A DNA stretch of 64,000 nt from Franconibacter pulveris DSM 19144 (lineage in GTDB: Bacteria > Pseudomonadota > Gammaproteobacteria > Enterobacterales > Enterobacteriaceae). The notes below the pieces were generated by a model, which did no database searches, was not told the DNA's origin, and worked only from the letters and a program-made list of their open reading frames with translations. The translations under genes and the position numbers were made by a program. Location of the stretch: NCBI GenBank assembly GCA_000621185.1, contig KK211222.1:491523-555522 (forward strand). The letters are read 5' to 3'. Shown piece by piece: positions 24,782-33,645 of this stretch. Position 1 is the stretch's first letter, and each line of letters opens with the position of its first letter.

Positions 24782-25900
24782 CTACGCCGCTCGCCTTGTC
24801 ATCCACCACGCATAAAGCGTAAAGGCGCCGCACAGCGCCGCCGCGAGCCAGGGCAAGCCGTGAGCGCCGGCATTCATGGCGAGCCCGGCAAGCGAAGGGC
24901 CGACCAGCGCGCCGGCGCCCCACATTATCGACATGGCCGCATAAACGCCCGTCAGCGCCGTGCCGCAGAAGCGTTCGCCCACCTGCGTGATAACCAGCGT
25001 GTAAATGGCGACAAACGCGCCGCCCCAGAGAAACATCAATACCCAGGCGAGCGGCGCCACGCGCAGCGCCCACGGCCAGGCCAGCGCGCCGAGCGTCGAA
25101 ACGGCGGCGAACAGCACCACCAGTCGAGCGCGATCGAACCGATCCGCCAGCCAGCCTACCGGCAGTTGCAGCACAATCGCACCGAGCATCAGCACGCTGA
25201 GCAGCGCAGTGGCCAGCTTTTCGCTCCAGCCAAGGTTCATGGCGTAAATCACCAGCAGGTTCATGCCTGCCGCTTCCAGCGCCGCATTCAGCAGCGTGGC
25301 GGCCATCGCCAGCGGCGCGAGAGCCAGGTAGCGCCAGAATGCGCCCGCTTTTTCCTGCGCCAGCGGCGCCTCGGTTCTGCGCCGCAGCAGGATAAGTGCC
25401 GCCGCCAGCGCCAGCAGCGCGCCATAGAAAAAGGGCAGCGTGCCGCTGCCCGCCAGCAGCAAAAACGGCCCGAGCGCAAAACCCAGCGACAGGCTCGCCA
25501 TATACCAGGCCAGGGTAGTCGCCCGCGTGCGCTCCACGCTCACGTGATTAAGCCACGTCTCGGTGACCACCAGAATAATTTCGCTGAAAGCGCCCAGCAG
25601 CAGGCGCAGCGCGAACCAGCTCGCGAGCGGCGCAAAGGGAAACAGGCAGAGCGTGAGAAAAATAGCGAACAGGGAAAAGCGCATCAGCGCCTGCGGCGAG
25701 AAGCGGCGGCAAAGCGCGGGCAGCAGGGGGGCGATGGCGAACACCCCCACCGCATGCATCGCCGCGTTCAGGCCAATCCAGCCTTCGCTGTAGCCCGCCG
25801 CGCTAAGTCGCAGGGAGACCAGCGGCGCGGTTAAGCCATAGGTCAGCCCAAACACCATCACTGCTGTAATAACGCCAGCTTTTCCCCGCAACGCCTGCAT
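24782..25900 (-). CDS. MFS transporter (YcaD/sugar-efflux-like)
   Basis: A 372-residue, 12-helix MFS protein (MQALRGKAGVITAVMVFGLT; loop 2-3 region RRFSPQALMRFSLF; central loop RRRTEAPLAQEKAGAFWRYL; loop 8-9 WLADRFDRARLV). The pattern resembles YcaD-type porters of unknown substrate. ATG 25900 follows GGGAGAAAACC and is preferred over an upstream ATG at 25939. It lies 89 bases downstream of arsC on the same strand and might be read through from the ars operon, but nothing in the protein points to arsenic. It converges with yncE. Confidence 0.82.
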   Translation of the reverse strand: MQALRGKAGVITAVMVFGLTYGLTAPLVSLRLSAAGYSEGWIGLNAAMHAVGVFAIAPLLPALCRRFSPQALMRFSLFAIFLTLCLFPFAPLASWFALRLLLGAFSEIILVVTETWLNHVSVERTRATTLAWYMASLSLGFALGPFLLLAGSGTLPFFYGALLALAAALILLRRRTEAPLAQEKAGAFWRYLALAPLAMAATLLNAALEAAGMNLLVIYAMNLGWSEKLATALLSVLMLGAIVLQLPVGWLADRFDRARLVVLFAAVSTLGALAWPWALRVAPLAWVLMFLWGGAFVAIYTLVITQVGERFCGTALTGVYAAMSIMWGAGALVGPSLAGLAMNAGAHGLPWLAAALCGAFTLYAWWMTRRAA

Positions 25901-25989
25901 GGTTTTCTCCCGCCGCTTTCCTTTGAGCATAGATGACAACGGCAGAGCAGAGGTGCAGCGAGCAGATTATCCGGGCCGCACGGTAAGCA

Positions 25990-26418
25990 CTACGGGTGCA
26001 CCCGTTGCCCTTTCTCATCAATCACCACTTCGCCATCCTCTTTGGTAAAAGGGCCGCGCTGTGGGTCGGGGAGAATATCCAGCACCGCTTCAGACGGGCG
26101 GCAAAGCCGGGTGCCGAGCGGGGTTACCACAATCGGACGGTTGATAAGCACCGGGTGCGCCAGCATGGCGTCCAGCAGCGCCTCGTCGTCCAGTTGCGCG
26201 CTGGCAAGTCCCAGCGTTTCATAAGGCTCGGTATTTTTACGCAGCAGGTCGCGCACGCTTATCCCCATCTCGGTGATGAGCTTACGCAGTTCATCACGCG
26301 TTGGCGGTGTTTCAAGATACAGAATGATAGTGGGCTCCACGCCGCTGTTGCGGATCAGCGCGAGGGTATTTCGTGATGTGCCGCAGCCGGGGTTGTGATA
26401 AATCGTGATGTCAGTCAT
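25990..26418 (-). CDS. arsC: Glutaredoxin-dependent arsenate reductase
   Basis: A 142-residue ArsC of the plasmid R773/E. coli type, reducing arsenate to arsenite with glutaredoxin. All key residues are in register: Cys12 (HNPGCGTSRNT), Arg60, Arg94 and Arg107 (NRPIVVTPLGTRLCRP). ATG 26418 (MTDITIYHNP) is chosen although the frame stays open upstream inside arsB. It is the third gene of arsRBC, 35 bases after arsB. The product is exported by ArsB. Confidence 0.96.
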   Translation of the reverse strand: MTDITIYHNPGCGTSRNTLALIRNSGVEPTIILYLETPPTRDELRKLITEMGISVRDLLRKNTEPYETLGLASAQLDDEALLDAMLAHPVLINRPIVVTPLGTRLCRPSEAVLDILPDPQRGPFTKEDGEVVIDEKGQRVHP

Positions 26419-26453
26419 GAGAACCTCTGAAGGGGGACGTCCCCGTATTGTTA

Positions 26454-27734
26454 CTAAAGCAGACGCAACGCCAGCGCGCTCAGCGTGACGAAAAGAATGG
26501 GCAGCGTCATCGTCACGCCCACCTGGAAATAATATCCCCAGCGGATAGTGATATTTTTTTGCGCCAGAACATGGAGCCATAGCAGCGTCGCGAGGCTGCC
26601 AACCGGCGTGATTTTCGGCCCTAAGTCGCAGCCGATGATGTTGGCGTAAATCATCGCCTCTTTTATCACGCCCTGCGCGCTGCTGCCGTCGATGGAAAGC
26701 GCGCCTACCAGCACGGTGGGCATGTTATTCATTACCGATGAGAGAAAGGCGGTGAGAAAGCCGGTGCCAAGCGTCGCGCCCCAGAGGCCATGCTCCGCCA
26801 TGCGATTAAGGGCGAGGGAGAGCCACTCCGTAAGCCCCGCGTTGCGCAGCCCATAGACCACCAGGTACATGCCGAGCGAGAAAATGACAATTTGCCAGGG
26901 CGCGCCCTTCAGCACTTTACGGGTGTCGATGACCTCACCCCGGCGAGCCACCAGCCAGAGGATCAGCGCCGCCGTCGCCGCCACCAGGCTTACGGGCACC
27001 CCGAGCGGCTCCAGCGCGAAAAAGCCAACCAGCAGCAGAACCAGCACTATCCACCCCGTTCTGAAGGTGCGGCGGTCGCGAATCGCTTCGCGGGGCGCTT
27101 TGAGTTTCGCCATATCATAGACGGCGGGGATTTCTCGTCGAAAGAAGAGATGCAGCATCACCAGCGTCGCCAGCACGGAGGCGGCGTTAACCGGCAGCAT
27201 CACCGACGCGTAATCGCTGAAGCCAAGCTTGAAGAAATCTGCGGTGACGATATTCACGAGGTTCGACACAATCAGCGGCAGACTGGCGGTGTCGGCAATA
27301 AAACCCGCCGCCATGACAAACGCCAGCGTCGCGCCCTGGCTGAAGCCCAGCGCCAGCAGCATCGCAATAACGATAGGCGTCAGGATAAGCGCCGCGCCGT
27401 CATTGGCGAAGAGGGCGGCCACAGCGGCGCCGAGCAGGATAATAAACGTGAAAAGCCTTTTGCCACGGCCATTGCCCCAGCGGGCGACATGCAGCGCCGC
27501 CCATTCGAAGAAGCCCGACTCATCCAGCAGCAGGCTAATGATAATAACCGCGATAAAAGTCGCCGTGGCGTTCCAGACAATCTGCCAGACGGTGGGTATA
27601 TCGCCAATGCTGACCACCCCGGTCAGCAGCGCCAGCGCGGCGCCGATAAGCGCGCTCCAGCCGATGCTAAGCCCTTTGGGCTGCCAGATAACCAGCGTCA
27701 GCGTGAAAACGAAAATGGCGCCTGCCAGTAGCAT
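26454..27734 (-). CDS. arsB: Arsenite efflux membrane protein ArsB
   Basis: A 426-residue inner membrane arsenite/antimonite:proton antiporter with about 12 helices, nearly the same as E. coli ArsB (429): [79 protein letters not shown] 27734 follows CAAAGGAGAAAC. There is no arsA ATPase, so it works as a secondary pump. It lies 71 bases downstream of arsR in the same operon. Confidence 0.96.
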   Translation of the reverse strand: MLLAGAIFVFTLTLVIWQPKGLSIGWSALIGAALALLTGVVSIGDIPTVWQIVWNATATFIAVIIISLLLDESGFFEWAALHVARWGNGRGKRLFTFIILLGAAVAALFANDGAALILTPIVIAMLLALGFSQGATLAFVMAAGFIADTASLPLIVSNLVNIVTADFFKLGFSDYASVMLPVNAASVLATLVMLHLFFRREIPAVYDMAKLKAPREAIRDRRTFRTGWIVLVLLLVGFFALEPLGVPVSLVAATAALILWLVARRGEVIDTRKVLKGAPWQIVIFSLGMYLVVYGLRNAGLTEWLSLALNRMAEHGLWGATLGTGFLTAFLSSVMNNMPTVLVGALSIDGSSAQGVIKEAMIYANIIGCDLGPKITPVGSLATLLWLHVLAQKNITIRWGYYFQVGVTMTLPILFVTLSALALRLL

Positions 27735-27805
27735 AGTTTCTCCTTTGCCCGTCAAATGAACAACGCGCGCGCTATTCCATCAAATATGAATAAGTGAATG
27801 TGTTT

Positions 27806-28159
27806 TTACAGACAAACAGCTTTGCCGTTAGTGGTGGCGTTCTCTTTTTCTGCCTGTCGGCTTAAGCGGCGAATATCCTCACGCTGACACTGGTATGCCT
27901 GTTCTATTACGGCGGCGGCCCAGGCGGGCATGTGAGGCGAGAGCCGATAGTAGATCCATTTTCCGTCGCGCCGGTCGCAAAGCAGCCCGCATTCCTTCAG
28001 CAAAGCCAGATGTCGCGACGTTTTAGGTTGCGGCTCTCTCATCACGCCAGAGAGTTCGCACACGCACAGTTCGCCTTTTTCTCGTAACAGTAAGACCAGC
28101 GTCAGGCGCGTGTCGTCCGACAGGGATTTAAACAGTTTAAGGGGGGTAAGTGAATTCAT
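27806..28159 (-). CDS. arsR: Arsenite-responsive repressor ArsR
   Basis: A 117-residue ArsR/SmtB winged-helix repressor, the E. coli length. The arsenite site in helix alpha-3 is ELCVCELS: Cys32 and Cys34 are present, while the third ligand, Cys37 in E. coli, is Ser. Known work shows that two of the three cysteines suffice for induction, so sensing is probably kept. The recognition helix is QPKTSRHLALLKECGLL. ATG 28159 (MNSLTPLKLF) is taken; the frame extends upstream to 28201. The 179-bp gap before the divergent gene at 28339 should hold the ars operator. It heads arsRBC. Confidence 0.95.
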   Translation of the reverse strand: MNSLTPLKLFKSLSDDTRLTLVLLLREKGELCVCELSGVMREPQPKTSRHLALLKECGLLCDRRDGKWIYYRLSPHMPAWAAAVIEQAYQCQREDIRRLSRQAEKENATTNGKAVCL

Positions 28160-28338
28160 CGCGCCTCCGCATTCAGAGCGCCAAGTCTCGTCTTCAGGCA
28201 TGATGATGTCAACATCATATTTGGATAGGCGTATATGTTAATGCTGCCGCCTGCGCCAGGGCAGCGAAGGCGCGCAGGCTGAGCTACGCTTGAAAAACTG
28301 AAATCGCAGGCGTTGAACGGTCCACAAAAGAGGGCGTA

Positions 28339-29673
28339 ATGGTACGGTTGATTCTGATCCTGCTCGGCGTCGATTTTCTCCGTTCCCACTGGCGCGGCCT
28401 GCGCCGGTTCGGCGCGTTTACGCTGCTTGCCGGCACCGTGATATTTATCGATGCGCTGGATGGCGTGCTCTATTTTCCCATTGAGCCTTTTGCGCTTTTG
28501 CTGCTGATTGAGGGCGGTGCCACGCTTCTGGTGGCGGGCAGCGGCATCGGCGGTCAGAAGCGGCTGCGCTATGTGAAAGGCGCCGCCTTCGTTATCTCTG
28601 CATTGCTTATCCTTGCGGGCAACCATGAAGGCGACCTGGTGCTGTCGTTGCTATTCGGCACGCTGTTTCTCGCCGACGGCGCGCTGCAAATCGCTTCAGC
28701 CATCGTGGTGCGCTACCCCAACTGGCGGCTGGCGCTGGTTGGCGGCGTCGTGGAAGTGTTGATTGCCGTGTTCTTTTATCAACCCTGGCCGACGCATTAT
28801 CAGGGCGTGGTGCCCTATTGCCTGGGGCTGGGGCTCGCTTTTACCGGCTGGAACCTGATACTGCTGGCGCGGCGGGCGAAACGGGCGAAGCGCAACCCGG
28901 CGATGGACGACCCGGCAGCGCAGGCGGGCATTCCGGGCGCGCCGCTTATCACCCAGTGGGAGGGGCCGCCCGCGGCGGATGAGCCGGCGCTGACGGTGCA
29001 TGTCTGGACGCCTGCCGGCACGGCCGCAGGCGGCGCGCGCCAGCGGCCGGTTATCAGCCGCTATATCGCCGCGGTGGATGAACAGGGCGTCATCTCCACG
29101 GGCCATGCCGCGCTGGCCTCGCCGGAGGGCGTTTACATTAGTCTTTATCCGGCGCAGGAGATTGACCGCTCGCCGGATGAGTTTGGCCGTCTGCTGCGCG
29201 CCACCAAAGAGAACAACGTGGCCGGGCGGTTTCTCAGCGACTACGCCAGCGAAGCGGCGCAGTGGTGCCCCTCAACGCGGCAGGTGCGCATTCGCAATTA
29301 CAGCCCGGCGCGGCTTGAGCGCTTCTGGCGGCGCTACCGGCAGGACAACACCTACAATCTTACGCATCGCAACTGCTCAAGCAGCGTGGCGAAGGGGCTG
29401 GAGGCGGCGCTGGAAGGGTGCGTGGGGCGGCTGTGGCAGCGTAAAGGCTTCTGGATAGCCTTTGGCAAACTGATGACCACGCCGGAACTGTGGGTGGCTT
29501 TGCAAATTCGCAAGCGCGGCCAGACGATGGCCTGGACGCCGGGGCTGGTGCTCGATTACGCCCGGGCGTTAAGCATGCTGGCGGACCCGCGCCCGACCGG
29601 GTGGATTAATACCGCCCGCCGGGCGCTCACCAGGATATGGCGACGACGAAAAGGCATGCGCGTCGTGAGCTAG
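28339..29673 (+). CDS. HdeD-like (DUF308) membrane domain fused to papain-like domain
   Basis: A 444-residue fusion. Residues 1-185 form about six membrane helices of the HdeD/DUF308 type (LLAGTVIFIDALDGVLYFP, LLSLLFGTLFLADGALQIAS-like segments). After a charged, proline-rich linker, residues 235-400 form a soluble domain with His in STGHAALASPEGVYISLYP and Cys in THRNCSSSVAKGLE, the His-then-Cys order of circularly permuted papain-like enzymes (NlpC/LRAT/DUF4105 type). The domain probably faces one side of the inner membrane. Activity is not known. ATG 28339 follows GAGGGCGTA. It is divergent from arsR and its stop overlaps the end of the convergent permease gene by four bases. Confidence 0.7.
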   Translation: MVRLILILLGVDFLRSHWRGLRRFGAFTLLAGTVIFIDALDGVLYFPIEPFALLLLIEGGATLLVAGSGIGGQKRLRYVKGAAFVISALLILAGNHEGDLVLSLLFGTLFLADGALQIASAIVVRYPNWRLALVGGVVEVLIAVFFYQPWPTHYQGVVPYCLGLGLAFTGWNLILLARRAKRAKRNPAMDDPAAQAGIPGAPLITQWEGPPAADEPALTVHVWTPAGTAAGGARQRPVISRYIAAVDEQGVISTGHAALASPEGVYISLYPAQEIDRSPDEFGRLLRATKENNVAGRFLSDYASEAAQWCPSTRQVRIRNYSPARLERFWRRYRQDNTYNLTHRNCSSSVAKGLEAALEGCVGRLWQRKGFWIAFGKLMTTPELWVALQIRKRGQTMAWTPGLVLDYARALSMLADPRPTGWINTARRALTRIWRRRKGMRVVS

Positions 29674-30536
29674 CGCTGCATTCCCCAGCGTTTTACGGTG
29701 GCTTTTTCAAGGGTGGCGAAGACCAGCCCTTCCACTAACAGGCCAATCACGATCACCGTGGCAAGACCGGCGAACACGCGGTCGGTGAAAAGCTCGTTGC
29801 GGTTCTGGAAAATGTACCAGCCCAGACCGCCGTCGCCGCTGGAAGCGCCAAACACCAGCTCGGCGGCGATAAGCGTACGCCAGGCGAAGGCCCAGCCAAT
29901 CTTCAGCCTGGAAATAATCGACGGCAGCGACGCCGGGATAAGAATATTAAGCACCAGCCGCGGGCCGCTTAAGCCGTAGTTGCGCCCGGCCATGCGCAGC
30001 GTTTCCGGCACGCTGGTAAAGCCAGACCAGGTGTTGAGCGCAATCGGCCACATCACCGAGTGCACCAGCACGAAAATCAGGCTGGCCTTGCCAAGACCGA
30101 ACCACAGCAGCGCCAGCGGCAGCAGGGCAATGGCGGGCAGCGGGTTAAGCATCGCGGTCAGCGTGCTCAGCAAGTCGCGCCCGAACCGGGTCGAGATAGC
30201 CAGCGCGCTGAAGAGCAGCGCCAGTACGCTGCCAATTACATAGCCCTTTAACAACGTGCCGAGGGAGTTGGCTATCTTGCCAGGCAGTTCGCCGCTTTGC
30301 ATATCCTCAACCCAGGCGCGCAGCGTCTGCACCACGCCCGGCAGCATCAGGTCGTTGTTTTGCAGCCGGGCGACCACTTCCCACACCACCAGCAGCAGGG
30401 CGACGATAACCGTTTTGCGCAGCCACGTCTGGTTCCACAACCGGGTGGCGAGGGGCAGCGGCACGTCCAGCCTCAAGGCGGCCGGGGCGCTCAATTCACG
30501 CTGATACTCGGGACGGACGGGCGGCTGCTGCGACAT
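29670..30536 (-). CDS. ABC transporter permease, SsuC/TauC type
   Basis: A 288-residue permease with six helices after a soluble N-terminal stretch. The coupling-helix region is intact (AGRNYGLSGPRLVLNILIPASLPSIISRLKIG in segments, with GxxxxxxxxxxxxLP). It works as a homodimer with the ATPase encoded just upstream. ATG 30536 (MSQQPPVRPEY) follows AAGGAG and lies inside the 3' end of the ATPase gene: the two overlap by 41 bases, so translation is coupled. The cluster also has a binding protein and a TauD-like oxygenase, so the cargo is probably a sulfonate or sulfate ester used as sulfur source (inference). Confidence 0.88.
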   Translation of the reverse strand: MSQQPPVRPEYQRELSAPAALRLDVPLPLATRLWNQTWLRKTVIVALLLVVWEVVARLQNNDLMLPGVVQTLRAWVEDMQSGELPGKIANSLGTLLKGYVIGSVLALLFSALAISTRFGRDLLSTLTAMLNPLPAIALLPLALLWFGLGKASLIFVLVHSVMWPIALNTWSGFTSVPETLRMAGRNYGLSGPRLVLNILIPASLPSIISRLKIGWAFAWRTLIAAELVFGASSGDGGLGWYIFQNRNELFTDRVFAGLATVIVIGLLVEGLVFATLEKATVKRWGMQR

Positions 30537-31350
30537 AACCAGGCTCCTTGTGTGACGTGGGCGCGTGCGGGGTGACCGCAGGCGGGAAAAGCAGATCGTG
30601 AATATGTTGCGCTGCATGCTGAAACGCCTGGCTGCCGAAATCGTCCATGCCGAACTGGTGGCAGTTCAGCTCAGCGCGCACCTGGCCTGGGTGCGGCGAG
30701 AGCACCAGAATACGGCTGCCGACCACCAGCGCTTCTTCAATGGAGTGGGTGACGAACAGCAGCGTAAAGCGCGCTTCGTCCCAGAGCGTGAGCAGCTCTT
30801 CCTGCATTTTTCGCCGGGTCAGGGCGTCCAGCGCGGCGAAAGGCTCATCCATTAACAGCACTTTCGGCTTCATCGCCAGCGCGCGGGCTATCGCCACCCG
30901 CTGCTTCATGCCGCCGGAGAGCATATGCGGCAGCGCGTCGGCGAATGTCGCCAGCCCGACTTTATCAAGAAAGTGCAGCGCCACCTCCCGCGCTTCGGCC
31001 TTGCTGGCCTTGCGGCTGGCGACCAGCGGAAACATGACGTTCTCCACCACCGTTTTCCAGGGCGGCAACTGGTCGAATTCCTGAAAAACCATCATCCGCT
31101 CCGGCCCCGGTTGCGTGACAGTGTCACCCTCAAGCTGGATAACGCCGCCTACCGGCGACATAAAGCCGCCGATGGCCTTCAGCAGGCTCGACTTCCCGCA
31201 CCCGGAGGGGCCAAGCAGAATAAACCTGTCGTTGGGCCAGACGTCGAACGTGACCTCATGGGTGGCGCGCACGCGTCTTTGCCGGGTGCGGTACTCCAGA
31301 TCGACATTGTTAACGGACAGCAGCGGCCCGCTCGGGTGGGTTACGGTCAT
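30496..31350 (-). CDS. ABC transporter ATP-binding protein, SsuB/TauB type
   Basis: A 284-residue ATPase. Walker A GPSGCGKSS near residue 49, Q-loop MMVFQEFDQLPPW, signature LSGGMKQRVAIARAL, Walker B VLLMDEPFAALD, H-loop FVTHSIEEAL. These are all canonical. The C-terminal tail (about residues 235-284) is longer than in SsuB and partly encoded by the region overlapping the permease. It energises uptake together with the permease at 29670 and the binding protein at 32265. It follows the TauD-like gene by 11 bases. Confidence 0.93.
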   Translation of the reverse strand: MTVTHPSGPLLSVNNVDLEYRTRQRRVRATHEVTFDVWPNDRFILLGPSGCGKSSLLKAIGGFMSPVGGVIQLEGDTVTQPGPERMMVFQEFDQLPPWKTVVENVMFPLVASRKASKAEAREVALHFLDKVGLATFADALPHMLSGGMKQRVAIARALAMKPKVLLMDEPFAALDALTRRKMQEELLTLWDEARFTLLFVTHSIEEALVVGSRILVLSPHPGQVRAELNCHQFGMDDFGSQAFQHAAQHIHDLLFPPAVTPHAPTSHKEPGYVAAAARPSRVSA

Positions 31351-31361
31351 GCTTGCCTCCT

Positions 31362-32243
31362 TCAGAACGGCGCGTCGCCTTCGATAGTGGTGCGGTAGAG
31401 CTTACGGCGCAGGTGATCCGGGCAGCCGGTGGCGAGGTGGATAAGCGAGCGGTTATCCCAGAAAACCATGTCGCCGTATTGCCAGCGGTGGCGATACAGA
31501 TGCTCCGGGCGAATGCTGTGGTCGTAAAGCGCCTGCAGAATGTCGCGGCTTTCGTCTTCGGGCAGCCCTTCAATGTGCGTGGTGAAACCTTCGCTGACGA
31601 ACAGCGCCTTACGCCCGTTTTCCGGGTGCGTGCGGACCACCGGATGCGACACGGCTTGCACTTCGGCGAGCTGCTGCGGGGTTAACTGCGGGCGCCACTG
31701 CGCGCCAAATTTCGGCTTGCTGTAAGTCGCGGTATAGGAGTGTACCGCCCGTTTGCCGTCCACCGCTTTTTTCAGCGCCGCGGGCAGCGTCTCCCAGGCT
31801 TTATGCATATCCGCAAACAGCGTATCGCCGCCTTCTTCCGGCAGTTCCTGGGCGTACAGCATGGAGCCCAGGCTCGGCAATGCCTTGTAAGAGAGATCGG
31901 AGTGCCAGTATTTCCCGGCGTCGCCAAGGCCAATCGGCTGGCCGTTCTCAACGATGTTGGAGACAATCAGGATCTCGGGATGATTCGCCAGTAAGAACTG
32001 CTTCAGCACATGGATTTGCAGCGGCCCGAAGCGACGGCTGAAATCAATCTGCTGCTGTGGGGTAATGCGCTGGTTACGGAACACCACCAGATGATGGTCG
32101 AGATGCGCCTGCTTTACGCGGGCGAAATCCGCCTCGTTCAGCGGCAGGCTCAAATCAAGCCCGGTAATTTCCGCGCCCAGGTTTTCAAAAGGGCTAATCA
32201 CAAAATCCTGCGAGCGAAGCGGGGCGTCGAGCGTCGTGGTCAT
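31362..32243 (-). CDS. TauD/TfdA family 2-oxoglutarate dioxygenase
   Basis: A 293-residue Fe(II)/2-oxoglutarate oxygenase with the TauD fold. Ligands: His-x-Asp in GKYWHSDLSYK near residue 110, distal His in RSLIHLATG near 270, and the 2OG-binding Arg in LRRKLYRTTI. In this family such enzymes release sulfite from taurine or sulfate from alkyl sulfate esters (TauD, AtsK). Lying within an ABC transporter operon (binding protein - oxygenase - ATPase - permease), it likely frees sulfur from the imported compound. The substrate is not fixed; taurine is less likely because the order and the binding protein differ from tauABCD. ATG 32243 is 21 bases after the binding protein stop. Confidence 0.88.
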   Translation of the reverse strand: MTTTLDAPLRSQDFVISPFENLGAEITGLDLSLPLNEADFARVKQAHLDHHLVVFRNQRITPQQQIDFSRRFGPLQIHVLKQFLLANHPEILIVSNIVENGQPIGLGDAGKYWHSDLSYKALPSLGSMLYAQELPEEGGDTLFADMHKAWETLPAALKKAVDGKRAVHSYTATYSKPKFGAQWRPQLTPQQLAEVQAVSHPVVRTHPENGRKALFVSEGFTTHIEGLPEDESRDILQALYDHSIRPEHLYRHRWQYGDMVFWDNRSLIHLATGCPDHLRRKLYRTTIEGDAPF

Positions 32244-32264
32244 GAGGTTATCCTTACAGGTGAA

Positions 32265-33263
32265 TTAGCTGCCCGGGTTCTGCCAGGCTTCGTTAAAGAA
32301 ATAGTCTTTCCAGGAGTCCGCTTTATTTTTTAATACGCCAAGCTCGTTAAGCTTTTGCGCATAAATAAAGGTGCGCTCGGGCGAGACGGTAAAGCTAATC
32401 TCCGGGTCGTTAACAATCTTTTGCACCAGCGGCAAAGGCAGGCGCGATTTTTCTGCCCGAATATAGGTTTCCGCGGCTTTATTTTTATCGGCGTTAATAA
32501 TCTGCGCCGCTTCGGCTAAAGCGTCATAAAAGGCGCGATAGGTTTTCGGGTTTTCGTCATGAAATTTCTGCGTGGTATAGAGCACATTGAAGGTGGCCTG
32601 GCCGCCCAGCACGTCGTAAGAGCTTAAAATTTTGTGGACGTTTTTATGCTCCAGCGCCTGGTATTGAAACGGCGGGCTGGAGAAATGGGTGGAGATCTCC
32701 GAGCCGCCGGCAATCAGCGCCGCGCTGGCGTCCGGGTGCGGCAGGCTGACGCTGATTTTGTCAAACCGCTTGTAATCGGCGTTGCCGAAGAGCTTTGCGG
32801 TTTCAATTTGTAGCGTGCGCGACTGGAAGCCGACGCCTGCGGCAGGCACCGCGATGCGGTCTTTGTTGCTTAAGTCTTTTACGCTTTTCACCGCCGGGTT
32901 GTTGCTGAGCAGGTAGTTAGGCATGGAGCCGAGCGAGGCGATGGCCTTGACGTTCTGGCGGCCTTTGGTGCGGTCCCAGAGGGTCAGCAGCGGCGGCACG
33001 CCCGCCGAGGCGACATCCAGCGCGCCGGAGAGCAGCGCTTCGTTCATGGCCGTGGCGCCAGAGAGGGTGCGCCAGTCTACTTTAATATCCAGCCCCTGTT
33101 TCTTGCCCTGTTTTTCAATTAACTGCTGGTCGCGAACCACATCCAGAATTAAATAACCAATGCCAAACTGCTGCGCGATGCTAATTTGCCCTTCCGCCTG
33201 CGCTGCGCTCGTGGCGAATAAGAGCGCCAGCGCCATGGCGCTTTTTGTCTTCGTTATTGTCAT
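32265..33263 (-). CDS. Periplasmic sulfonate/nitrate-type substrate-binding protein
   Basis: A 332-residue binding protein of the SsuA/TauA/NMT1 kind. Signal peptide at 1-23 (ALALLFATSAAQAEG). The mature protein shows the two-lobe pattern with IAQQFGIGYLILDVVRDQQL, GALDVASAGVPPLLTLWDR and VPAAGVGFQSRTLQIE. It is the first gene of the operon and should bind the organosulfur (or related) compound. The AT-rich 330-bp region before it holds the promoter; sulfur-starvation regulators (CysB/Cbl) would be expected but no site could be defined by eye. Confidence 0.88.
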   Translation of the reverse strand: MTITKTKSAMALALLFATSAAQAEGQISIAQQFGIGYLILDVVRDQQLIEKQGKKQGLDIKVDWRTLSGATAMNEALLSGALDVASAGVPPLLTLWDRTKGRQNVKAIASLGSMPNYLLSNNPAVKSVKDLSNKDRIAVPAAGVGFQSRTLQIETAKLFGNADYKRFDKISVSLPHPDASAALIAGGSEISTHFSSPPFQYQALEHKNVHKILSSYDVLGGQATFNVLYTTQKFHDENPKTYRAFYDALAEAAQIINADKNKAAETYIRAEKSRLPLPLVQKIVNDPEISFTVSPERTFIYAQKLNELGVLKNKADSWKDYFFNEAWQNPGS

Positions 33264-33593
33264 GGTTATTCCCGCAAGTGATAAGTGAATGGTTTTATAT
33301 ATATCGATGGCTTTATCGTGCAGGCGGAAGAAGAAAAAACAAAAGTGTTTATTGGAATAAGTTAGTCACAATGGATAAATGCTTTTTTTTGCTTTGCTAA
33401 TGCGCAGAGAGGGAATAAAAGGCGAAAAGGTGTGGCTAAGGGGGGTTATGGAGAATGTATATTCCTTGCCAGGGCCTTCTGCTTTGCCCCTTTTAAGAAA
33501 GGGTAAAAAGCGGCGCAGGCGTTCAGGCTGTTTTGTCGTATTTTAGAGCGGCTACGCGAGGCGTCACCCGCCTTTGTACGCGGCGGCGCGCAT
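33264..33593. other. AT-rich promoter region upstream of the organosulfur operon
   Basis: About 330 bases with no gene, AT-rich close to 33263 (TTTATATATATCGATGG at 33293-33309) and with an A-rich stretch near 33330-33345. It must carry the promoter of the minus-strand operon. No clear inverted repeat was found. Confidence 0.45.
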
Positions 33594-33619
33594 AAAAAAA
33601 CCGCCCAAAGGGCGGTTTT
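33594..33619 (-). terminator. Rho-independent terminator of ansP
   Basis: On the minus strand AAAACCGCCC pairs with GGGCGGTTTT around three bases, followed by a run of Ts. It lies 26 bases after the ansP stop. Confidence 0.92.
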
Positions 33620-33645
33620 GCGTGGCGCTGAAGCAGCAAGAAAAC

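Noticed and set aside
25990-26580. Longer ArsC start inside arsB
   Set aside because: ATG 26418 gives the exact family N-terminus with Cys12; the upstream residues are arsB in another frame.
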